A program made the translations under genes and the position numbers. DNA of 9,728 nt from Anaerolineae bacterium CG2_30_58_95 (GTDB lineage: Bacteria; Chloroflexota; Anaerolineae; Anaerolineales; Villigracilaceae), in the NCBI GenBank assembly GCA_001872165.1, contig MNXK01000046.1, forward strand, positions 1-9,728, read 5' to 3'. Below are positions 1 through 6,176 of the stretch, in pieces; within the stretch, counting starts at the first letter, position 1, and each line of letters begins with the position of its first letter. A model generated the notes under the pieces. The model ran no database searches, was not told the DNA's origin, and saw only the letters and a list, made by a program, of their open reading frames with translations.

Positions 1-2
1 TC

Positions 3-35
3 AATTGTGGTAGCCAGGGGCTGCCATAGTCAATT
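3..35. repeat. Imperfect hairpin, TGGTAGC family, upstream of cpaB
   Basis: TGGTAGC (8-14) pairs with GCTGCCA (20-26) through a CAGGG loop, with one G-T wobble. An outer AATTG (3-7) / CAATT (31-35) stem extends it after a 4-nt bulge (27-30). The inner stem matches the family TGGTAGC...GCTACCA found several times between tadA and tadB. It lies in the short leader before the cpaB ribosome-binding site (AAGGAG, 51-56). The window begins here, so further copies upstream would not be visible. The role is unknown. Confidence 0.55.
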
Positions 36-62
36 CAGCCATTTGGGCATAAGGAGAGTGCT

Positions 63-1167
63 ATGCGTCGCGGAAGAATTTTCATTTACCTGGCGTTGAT
101 ACTCATCATCGGTGTTGCGGCGGCTTTTTTCTACCTCCGCAGCAAAGGGATGCTCAGTACGCAGCCTTCTGCAACTCCCACGCCTGAGGTGCGCAATGTA
201 GAGGTTGTGACCGCAGGCCAGAATATCCTCCCTGGAACGCAAATAACAAATGTTAGGCTCCATGACCCTGCCTGAAACCCAGATGGTCGTTGATTTGTTC
301 ACCAGCAAGGCAGACGTTGTGGGGCAGTATGCGAAATATCCGCTTACGCAGGGTATCCTCATCACCAGTGCGATGGTTACGCCGGTTGCCGGGAATGTCA
401 ACCTCGGTGGCTCCACTTGGGCAGCCATGATCCCGCAAGGGATGACGGCCATCGCGATCCCCATCACGCGTCTATCCTCGGCCGCCTATGCAATTCGCGA
501 TGGCGATTTCGTGGATATCCTCGTTTCGCTGCTGCTGGTGGATGTCGATTCCAGCTATCAAAGCATCCTGCCGAATTACACGGCTATCGTGACGGGTTCT
601 GGTTACCTTCCCGAACAATTGCCAGTGTTGACTGCTGCAATAATCTCGGGCGGCCAGGGCTCTACGCAGGGGCGGACCGAGCTTGACGCTGCACTGAACG
701 AGCCTCTCTACCTTGTACCTTCCGAGTCCCAACGCCCCCGCATGGTGACGCAGATGATCCTGAAGAATGTGCAGGTATTGCACGTGGGCGCCTTCCCTCT
801 GCCGGGCGAGGCTACGGCCCAGGCGGCTACCGGGCAATCTGATACTGGCGCTACAGAAACACCTCAGCCAGGGCAGCAAGTGGCTGCGACTGTCGTTCGA
901 CCTGATATGGTTACGCTGATGGTGACTCCACAGGATGCCGTCACGTTGAAATATCTCTTGGACATCAACGCAAGCATTACGCTGACCTTGCGCAATCCAA
1001 ACGACCAAGAGACAAATGCGGAGACGGAAGCCGCTACGCTGCAATACTTGTTGAGCCAATACAACATCCCTGTTCCGGCCAAGCTGCCTTACGCGGTCGA
1101 ACCTCGCACCGATACGATTACACCGCCAGAATTGCCCAACGATATCATTGTGGTAACTCCAAAATAA
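63..1167 (+). pseudogene. cpaB: CpaB/RcpC Flp pilus assembly protein, frameshifted
   Basis: CpaB/RcpC is an accessory envelope protein of Tad/Flp pilus assembly, usually with an N-terminal membrane anchor, a SAF domain and an RcpC C-terminal region. The gene is in two overlapping frames: 63-275 (70 codons) and a downstream frame open to 1167. The first part starts at ATG 63 behind AAGGAG (51-56), has a membrane segment at about residues 7-24, and enters the SAF domain (VEVVTAGQNILPGTQIT). The second continues it with TLPETQMVV, VVGQYAKYPLTQGILI and the typical C-terminal stretch VTPQDAVTLKYLL. Reading to CTC 258-260, skipping C261 and resuming at ATG 262 gives a continuous protein of about 367 residues. 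The second part has no credible ribosome-binding site of its own at ATG 250 or 262. The cause could be a true one-base insertion, an assembly error or, less likely, programmed +1 frameshifting. Family identity is confident, functionality is not. The TAA stop lies inside the candidate target duplication of the element downstream. Confidence 0.85.
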
Positions 1168-1366
1168 CACAATACCGCAAAGGTCACTTGGGAGTGATAA
1201 ATCTAGACAAGAGCCCCGCCCCTTTCTGTCATTCTGAGGGCGCACTTCCCTGCACCGAACGCAGGACGGTGTGCCCGAAGAATCCCCCCACGGCGGGAGA
1301 CCCTTCGGTCGCTGAAGAACGCTCCCTCAGGGTGACAAAGTGACTTTTGCGGTATTTCAAATAACA
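1162..1366. mobile_element. MITE-like inverted-repeat element with candidate 8-bp target duplication
   Basis: ATACCGCAAAGGTCACTT (1172-1189) is matched by its near-perfect inverted copy AAGTGACTTTTGCGGTAT (1338-1355), with 17 of 18 positions paired. Direct repeats AAATAACA flank the pair at 1162-1169 and 1359-1366, leaving an element of about 189 bp (1170-1358). Inside is a second inverted pair, TGTCATTCTGAGGG (1227-1240) and CCCTCAGGGTGACA (1324-1337). A nested hairpin sits within it: GGGCGCAC (1238-1245) with GTGTGCCC (1271-1278), and CCTGC/GCAGG deeper still. No transposase or convincing coding frame is present. The TGTCATTCTGAG... and GAAGAATCCC motifs resemble a foldback repeat I recall as widespread in Chloroflexota and other phyla. 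It could instead be an RNA-level regulatory structure. The left direct repeat contains the cpaB stop codon. Confidence 0.6.
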
Positions 1367-1388
1367 TCAGGTACGTTCTATTTCGATG

Positions 1389-1423
1389 CGATGAAACCGT
1401 CCAGTAAGAATTGGGTTTCATCG
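1389..1423 (+). promoter_or_regulatory. Perfect 10-bp hairpin in the tadZ leader
   Basis: CGATGAAACC (1389-1398) and GGTTTCATCG (1414-1423) form a perfect 10-bp stem with a 15-nt loop. It ends 11 nt before the tadZ Shine-Dalgarno core (GGAG, 1435-1438). No U-tract follows, so it is not an ordinary intrinsic terminator. It could protect a processed 5' end, bind a protein, or tune tadZ translation. The structure is visible; the function is inferred. Confidence 0.5.
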
Positions 1424-1434
1424 GGTCGTAGCAT

Positions 1435-1438
1435 GGAG
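1435..1438 (+). promoter_or_regulatory. Ribosome-binding site fixing the tadZ start
   Basis: GGAG lies 7 nt before ATG 1446. The upstream TTG at 1440 would be only 1 nt away, so the ATG is the likely start. Confidence 0.6.
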
Positions 1439-1445
1439 ATTGTTC

Positions 1446-2684
1446 ATGGGTGATGGCGACAAAATTCGCGTGCTGATCGTAGATGATATTGCCGAGACTC
1501 GTGAGAACATCCGCAAGCTGTTACAGTTTGAAACGAATATCGAGGTTGTCGGTACTGCAAAGTCGGGGCGAGAGGCTATTCAGCTATCCCAAGAGATGGC
1601 TCCGGATGTCGTCTTGATGGATATAAACATGCCGGATATGGATGGGATTGCCGCCACGCAGGAGATCCGCAAGAAGGCTCCAACCACCATGGTAGTGATC
1701 CTTTCCGTCCAAGGCGATCAAAATTACATGCGGCGGGCGATGTTGGTCGGCGCGCGTGACTTTTTGACCAAACCCCCCATGCCGGACGAATTGACCGCTG
1801 CAATCCGGCGCGCCGGCGCCACGGCGCGCGAAGAACGCGGCAAGCGTTCTCAGGGATACGTCGCTCCCGCCGGGGGTGCAACACAACCGCTGGTTGGTGC
1901 AAGAGTGACGCATGGCAAGATCATCATGGTTTATAGCCCTAAAGGTGGAACCGGATGCACCACCCTGGCAGTCAACCTCGCCCTGGCATTACATAACGAG
2001 GAGACTCGCGTGGTGCTGGTGGATGCCAACATGCAATTCGGGGACGTGGCTGTTTTTCTGAACGAACAGGGTAAGAACACGATCCTCGACCTGACCCCGC
2101 GAGCGGATGAGCTTGACCCGGATATCGTCGAAGAGGTGATGATCAAGCACGCCGCCTCAGGTTTGCATATCCTCGCAGGACCTACCCGTCCCGAAAACGC
2201 GGAAAAGGTCACGGCTGCTCAATTTACGAAGGTGCTCCAGTATCTTCGCCAGTTATATGCCTATATTGTCGTTGATACTTGCTCTTACTTGAATGATATT
2301 ACCCTGGCAGTCCTGGACGACAGTGACGTCGTTGTCCTGGTCACGACACAGGATATTCCTTCGATAAAAGATGGAAGGTTGTTCCTGGACCTGATGACGA
2401 CCATGGGCGTACCCTTAGATCGAGTCGCTTTTGTGATGAACCGTTTCGACAAGCGTATTGCAATCACACCGGAAAAGGTAGCTGAAAACCTCAAGCTGGA
2501 AGTGGTTGCAGTGATCCCGTTGGACGAACGCGTGGTCATCCCATCTGTCAACCGGGGTATCCCCTTCGTCCTGGACAACAAAATGCAGCCCTCTGCACGT
2601 GGCGTATTCACACTTGCCGAAGTGCTGCGCGCGAAATTGATGAGTGTCGAAGGTGAAGGGGCCGAGAAAGTGATACGACGGTAG
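1446..2684 (+). CDS. tadZ: TadZ/CpaE pilus localisation ATPase, receiver plus ParA/MinD-like
   Basis: TadZ/CpaE proteins place Tad pilus machinery in the cell and combine a receiver-like domain with a ParA/MinD-type ATPase. In this 412-residue protein the receiver spans about residues 6-123 and keeps a full phosphorylation set: D13/D14, D59 in VVLMDINMPDMDG, S87 and K109. The ATPase begins near residue 157. Its deviant Walker A motif is PKGGTGCTT, where the signature first lysine (K166) is kept but Cys171 replaces the second lysine. VVLVDANMQFGD (switch/Walker A' region) and YIVVDT (Walker B) follow. ATG 1446 is preferred over the in-frame TTG at 1440 because GGAG (1435-1438) is well spaced from it. 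The gene follows cpaB after a 278-bp gap holding a MITE-like element and a hairpin, and lies 18 nt ahead of tadA. The intact Asp59 suggests possible phospho-control, although many CpaE receivers are degenerate. Confidence 0.93.
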   Translation: MGDGDKIRVLIVDDIAETRENIRKLLQFETNIEVVGTAKSGREAIQLSQEMAPDVVLMDINMPDMDGIAATQEIRKKAPTTMVVILSVQGDQNYMRRAMLVGARDFLTKPPMPDELTAAIRRAGATAREERGKRSQGYVAPAGGATQPLVGARVTHGKIIMVYSPKGGTGCTTLAVNLALALHNEETRVVLVDANMQFGDVAVFLNEQGKNTILDLTPRADELDPDIVEEVMIKHAASGLHILAGPTRPENAEKVTAAQFTKVLQYLRQLYAYIVVDTCSYLNDITLAVLDDSDVVVLVTTQDIPSIKDGRLFLDLMTTMGVPLDRVAFVMNRFDKRIAITPEKVAENLKLEVVAVIPLDERVVIPSVNRGIPFVLDNKMQPSARGVFTLAEVLRAKLMSVEGEGAEKVIRR

Positions 2685-2702
2685 CCAGGCAGGAGGTAAA
2701 GG

Positions 2703-4109
2703 ATGTCGTTGCTCAAGCGGATCGAACAAGGAAAATCCCCGGAAGAGTCAAGCGCCCCAGCGCAGACGAGCGGTGAAGGATCGCGCCTGGCTTCCCTCCA
2801 GGCTCGCCGCGTCAGCGCGCCGAATGCCGCTCCGCAAGCCGGTTCCTATTTCGACTTGAAAACGCGCGTTCAAAATAAGCTGTTGGCCGAACTGGATCCC
2901 TCGATGGATATTACGAAAACGGAGGAGGTCCGCCGGACGATCCAGAACTTGTACGAACAGATATTGAACGAGGAGAACATCGTTCTTTCTCGACCTGAGC
3001 GTGCTCGGCTTTTCGAGCAAATCTCGGCCGAAATCCTCGGTTTTGGTCCTCTTCAGGCCCTGTTGGAAGATGATTCCGTGACAGAAATCATGGTCAACGG
3101 CGCGAAGAATATCTACATTGAGCGGAAAGGGAAGCTCCATCGTGTACCGGTAACGTTCGAAAGCAATGAACATGTTATGCGTATTATTGATCGTATCGTA
3201 GCCCCGCTTGGGCGGCGTATTGATGAGTCCAGCCCATACGTAGACGCCCGTTTGCCAGATGGCTCGCGCGTCAATGCTATCATTCCGCCCATCTCGTTGG
3301 TAGGTCCCACCCTGACGATCCGTAAGTTTGCCCGGAATCCGATCACGGTCGAGCAGCTAATAGAATTCGGTACGCTCACACCCGAATCGCTGCAATTCAT
3401 CAAGGCGTGCGTGGAAGCGAAGATCAACATTGTCATATCGGGCGGTACAGGCTCCGGTAAGACCACGTTGCTCAACATTCTATCTGGTTTCATCCCCGCC
3501 GATGAGCGGATCATCACCATTGAAAACGCGGCCGAATTGCAGTTGCGCCAGGAGCACGTCGTCACGCTGGAATCGCGCCCGCCGAACATCGAAGGCCGTG
3601 GAGAAATCACCATCCGGCAATTGGTAATCAACTCTTTGCGTATGCGTCCCGACCGGATCATCGTGGGCGAGATCCGCGACGAAGCTGCACTGGACATGCT
3701 CCAGGCCATGAACACGGGCCACGAGGGCTCGATGACCACCCTCCACTCGAACTCGCCGCGCGATACGCTGGCGCGCCTCGAAACCATGACCCTGATGGCG
3801 GGTATGGAACTCCCTGCCCGTGCCGTACGTGAGCAGGTTACTTCGGCCATTAATTTGATTATCCACCAGGACCGCATGAGGGACGGCTCGCGCAAAGTCG
3901 TCAATGTTACCGAGGTATCCGGCATGGAAGGTGAAGTCATCACCACGACCGATATCTTCGTTTTCGAGCAGACGGGAATAGAAGGCAACCGGGTGATTGG
4001 AACCCTGCGGCCGACGGGTCTGCGTCCCAAGTTTATGGAGAAGCTCGAGGCGGCTGGTATTCACTTACCCCCAGCCATCTTCGGCGTTGGCGCCCGTCAA
4101 CGCTACTAA
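2703..4109 (+). CDS. tadA: TadA/CpaF Flp pilus assembly ATPase
   Basis: TadA/CpaF is the hexameric secretion-superfamily (VirB11/GspE-like) ATPase that powers Flp pilus assembly at the cytoplasmic face of the TadB/TadC platform. The 468-residue protein has a variable N-terminus (about 1-50), an N-terminal domain (about 55-220, with FGPLQALLEDDSVTEIMVNG) and the motor domain. In the motor are Walker A GGTGSGKT (247-254, Lys253), the VGEIRDEAALDML Walker B region with Glu323, and the histidine-containing stretch GHEGSMTTLHSNSPRD (339-354). All catalytic motifs look intact and the length is normal. ATG 2703 follows a strong AGGAGGT (2691-2697) 18 nt after tadZ, consistent with one transcript. 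The tadA symbol is used in the pilus sense, not the tRNA deaminase. No feature suggests a retraction-type PilT protein. Confidence 0.96.
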   Translation: MSLLKRIEQGKSPEESSAPAQTSGEGSRLASLQARRVSAPNAAPQAGSYFDLKTRVQNKLLAELDPSMDITKTEEVRRTIQNLYEQILNEENIVLSRPERARLFEQISAEILGFGPLQALLEDDSVTEIMVNGAKNIYIERKGKLHRVPVTFESNEHVMRIIDRIVAPLGRRIDESSPYVDARLPDGSRVNAIIPPISLVGPTLTIRKFARNPITVEQLIEFGTLTPESLQFIKACVEAKINIVISGGTGSGKTTLLNILSGFIPADERIITIENAAELQLRQEHVVTLESRPPNIEGRGEITIRQLVINSLRMRPDRIIVGEIRDEAALDMLQAMNTGHEGSMTTLHSNSPRDTLARLETMTLMAGMELPARAVREQVTSAINLIIHQDRMRDGSRKVVNVTEVSGMEGEVITTTDIFVFEQTGIEGNRVIGTLRPTGLRPKFMEKLEAAGIHLPPAIFGVGARQRY

Positions 4110-4236
4110 TGGCAGCTCGAAGAGCTACCAACGTGGTAGCGAGGTAGGCTACCATAAAGGCAGGCATGGACAGGAAATCTTTTGTCCATTATGGTTGCGC
4201 AATCGGCAACCATTATGGTAGCGCAGTCGGCTACCA
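4110..4236. repeat. Cluster of five related hairpins between tadA and tadB
   Basis: Five inverted repeats almost fill the gap after the tadA stop. Unit 1 is TGGCAGCT/AGCTACCA (4110-4130, one mismatch). Unit 2 is TGGTAGC/GCTACCA (4134-4154). Unit 3 is ATGGACA/TGTCCAT (4166-4189). Unit 4 is ATGGTTGC/GCAACCAT (4191-4213). Unit 5 is TGGTAGC/GCTACCA (4216-4236). Starts of units 3-5 are about 25 bp apart. Units 2 and 5 share the stem; unit 4 carries a T-A pair where they have A-T, a compensatory change that keeps the pairing. Loops of units 4 and 5 are near-identical (GCAATCG, GCAGTCG). A relative lies at 8-26. No U-tract makes any unit an obvious terminator. Likely roles are REP-like repeat DNA or an mRNA stability or expression-balancing element. 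Confidence 0.8.
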
Positions 4237-4249
4237 CTCTCTGATTGGC

Positions 4250-4255
4250 AGGTGA
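4250..4255 (+). promoter_or_regulatory. Ribosome-binding site deciding the tadB start
   Basis: AGGTGA lies 4 nt before GTG 4260 and downstream of the alternative TTG at 4245, which has no Shine-Dalgarno sequence of its own. This favours GTG 4260. Confidence 0.55.
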
Positions 4256-4259
4256 TCCA

Positions 4260-5216
4260 GTGATAATTGTCTTGATCATTGGCGGCGGTTTGGCGTTGAT
4301 CTTGCTTATCATCGGCGTGTTGTTTTCGGTGACCGGCGAACAAGCGCTTGTGGACGAGCGGTTGAGCAAGTTCCTCGAGGAGGAAAAGGTTTCCAAGGCG
4401 CCGAAGGAATCCAAAGGCGCGTTGACCGACTGGGTCAATCGGCGCGTCGAAAAGTCCTCCTTTGGTGAGCGCATCGCGCGTGAATTGGCGCGCGCGGACT
4501 TGAAGTTCAAGCCGGGCGAATACATTGCACTGTACGCGATCTCGATTGCGGGCTTTGCAATGGTGGCTTTCTTCCTGGGCGGCAGGCTCCTCCCCTCGGC
4601 GCTCATCGGCGCGGTGATGGGCGCATTTGTCCCGCGTGTGTATGTGAAACGCCAGCAGGGAAGGCGGTTGCAGCGCTTCAACGACCAACTGCCGGATATG
4701 TTGAACCTGGTGGTCAGTGGCCTGCGCGCCGGTTATTCCACCATGCAGGCGCTGGAGGCAGTAAGCAAGGAATTGCCACCGCCGATCTGTGATGAGTTCC
4801 GCCGCGTCGTTCAGGAAATGCAGTTGGGAATCCCCATGGAGCGCGCCATGGATAATCTCTTTCGGCGTATTCCCAGCGAAGACCTCGATTTCGTCATTAC
4901 CGCGATCAACGTACAACGCGAGGTCGGCGGCAACCTGGCCGAAATTCTGGATATTATCTCTTTCACGATCCGCGAGCGGATCCGCATCAAGGGTGAGATA
5001 AGAGTGCTGACTTCTCAAGTCATGTATTCTGGGCGCATCCTGGCCTTGATGCCGGTCGGCTTGCTCTTGATCCTCTGGTTTCTAAACCGGGATTACATGA
5101 TGACGTTCTTTGTGCCGGAGAATCGTCTGTGCGGGCTTATCGCGCTCGGTACGGCCGGCCTGATGATCGTTGTAGGTTATTTCGTCATGACAAGGATCGC
5201 AAGTATCGAGGTGTAA
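4260..5216 (+). CDS. tadB: TadB, Tad pilus inner-membrane platform protein
   Basis: TadB is one of two paired polytopic proteins that form the inner-membrane platform of the Tad pilus, related to GspF/PilC of type II secretion. The 318-residue product has an N-terminal membrane segment (about 2-24), a charged cytoplasmic linker, two hydrophobic segments (about 88-126) and a T2SF domain (about 143-275). That domain includes QLPDMLNLVVSGLRAGYS and VQREVGGNLAEILD. Further membrane segments lie at about 259-276 and 290-311. GTG 4260 is chosen over TTG 4245 because of AGGTGA (4250-4255). It lies 150 nt after tadA, unusually far for this locus, and the gap is filled by the hairpin cluster. Its stop is separated from the tadC start by one base, so translational coupling with tadC is likely. 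No truncation or missing segment is evident. Confidence 0.93.
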   Translation: MIIVLIIGGGLALILLIIGVLFSVTGEQALVDERLSKFLEEEKVSKAPKESKGALTDWVNRRVEKSSFGERIARELARADLKFKPGEYIALYAISIAGFAMVAFFLGGRLLPSALIGAVMGAFVPRVYVKRQQGRRLQRFNDQLPDMLNLVVSGLRAGYSTMQALEAVSKELPPPICDEFRRVVQEMQLGIPMERAMDNLFRRIPSEDLDFVITAINVQREVGGNLAEILDIISFTIRERIRIKGEIRVLTSQVMYSGRILALMPVGLLLILWFLNRDYMMTFFVPENRLCGLIALGTAGLMIVVGYFVMTRIASIEV

Positions 5217-5217
5217 G

Positions 5218-6162
5218 ATGTGGACTGGGATCATTGTCGTCGTAATCATCATCGTTATCGTCGCCGCGATCCTGATTTTCGCGGGGGCGCGACAGCCAAA
5301 GGAAGAGGAAGATCCCTTGGCTGCGCGCCTGGCGGAATTCAGCGAACGGGGAGAGGTCGTCTCGCTCGAAGAGATCGAACTTTCCCAACCTTTTGCTGAC
5401 CGCGTGATCCTGCCCGTGGCGCGCCACTTGGGCAACATATCCGCCCGCTTTACGCCCCAGCACCAGGTGGAGACGACGGCGAAGAATTTGGAATTGGCCG
5501 GCAACCCTGGGCGTTTGGATGCCTCCTCATTTTTAGCATTGCGGTTTGTAGTCGCAGGCGCATTTGGAGGTTTGCTGTTCCTGGTTTTCTTGTTTTCACA
5601 TAATTGGCCGGTATCGCGTGAGTTCCTTACTACGATAATTTTTACAGTACTGGGTTTCTTCTTTCCACAACTCTGGTTGAAGAGCAGGATAGACAGGCGC
5701 CAGAAAGAGATCCGTAAGGCCATGCCGGACGCCTTGGATCTGCTGACGATCTGCGTCGAAGCCGGGCTGGGCTTCGACGCCGCTATGGCCAAGGTCAACG
5801 AGAAGTGGGACAACCAGCTTTCGATGGCTTTTGGCCGCGCCATCCGCGAAATCCAATTGGGTAAATTGAGGCGTGAGGCCCTGCGGGATATGTCCGACCG
5901 CGTGGACATCGCTGAGATGACCAGCTTCGTGGCGGCGATCATCCAGAGCGAGCAGCTTGGCGTGAGCATGGCCAGGGTCTTGCGCATCCAATCCGACCAG
6001 ATGCGTATCAAGCGCCGCCAACGCGCCGAAGAGGAGGCGCGCAAAGCGCCGCTCAAGATGGTTTTCCCGATGGGTCTTTTTATCTTCCCGGCGCTCATAA
6101 TTGTGTTGTTGACTCCGGCCGCATTTCGTTTGAGAGATAGTCTCCTGCCCCTGGCGCGCTAA
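5218..6162 (+). CDS. tadC: TadC, Tad pilus inner-membrane platform protein
   Basis: TadC is the second T2SF-domain platform protein and is expected to pair with TadB around the TadA motor. The 314-residue protein has a very hydrophobic N-terminal helix (about 3-23), a charged linker, two membrane segments (about 104-126 and 135-154) and a T2SF domain. The domain begins at MPDALDLLTICVEAGLGFD (169-187) and continues through IIQSEQLGVSMARVLR (241-256). A final membrane segment lies at about 281-302. KAMPDALDLL followed by VEAGLGFDAA is characteristic of TadC as distinct from TadB. ATG 5218 is one base after the tadB stop; its GAGGTG-like ribosome-binding site lies in the last codons of tadB. 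Length and architecture are normal. comF follows 14 nt later with no terminator between. Confidence 0.93.
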   Translation: MWTGIIVVVIIIVIVAAILIFAGARQPKEEEDPLAARLAEFSERGEVVSLEEIELSQPFADRVILPVARHLGNISARFTPQHQVETTAKNLELAGNPGRLDASSFLALRFVVAGAFGGLLFLVFLFSHNWPVSREFLTTIIFTVLGFFFPQLWLKSRIDRRQKEIRKAMPDALDLLTICVEAGLGFDAAMAKVNEKWDNQLSMAFGRAIREIQLGKLRREALRDMSDRVDIAEMTSFVAAIIQSEQLGVSMARVLRIQSDQMRIKRRQRAEEEARKAPLKMVFPMGLFIFPALIIVLLTPAAFRLRDSLLPLAR

Positions 6163-6176
6163 CTTTATACCCTGTC

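Noticed and set aside
1203..1421. Open frame of 72 codons on the minus strand between cpaB and tadZ
   Set aside because: It falls almost wholly in the palindromic MITE-like element and has no domain or ribosome-binding site.
1440..1445. TTG 1440 as the tadZ start
   Set aside because: It is only 1 nt from the GGAG ribosome-binding site, whereas ATG 1446 has normal spacing.
3113..4030. Long open frame (305 codons) on the minus strand across tadA
   Set aside because: It is opposite a fully conserved ATPase, has low-complexity Ser/Arg/Met-rich composition and no recognisable domain. It is a shadow frame.
4110..4236. CRISPR-like array
   Set aside because: The units are hairpins about 24-25 bp apart with diverged stems and no unique spacers of regular length, and no cas genes are present.
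5082..6098. Long open frame (338 codons) on the minus strand across tadB/tadC
   Set aside because: It is opposite clearly coding tadB and tadC, is rich in Ser/Arg/Lys, and has no family signature.
6129..6170. Promoter upstream of comF (TTGAGA at 6130-6135 and TTTATA at 6164-6169)
   Set aside because: The spacer is 28 nt, far from the 16-18 nt expected.
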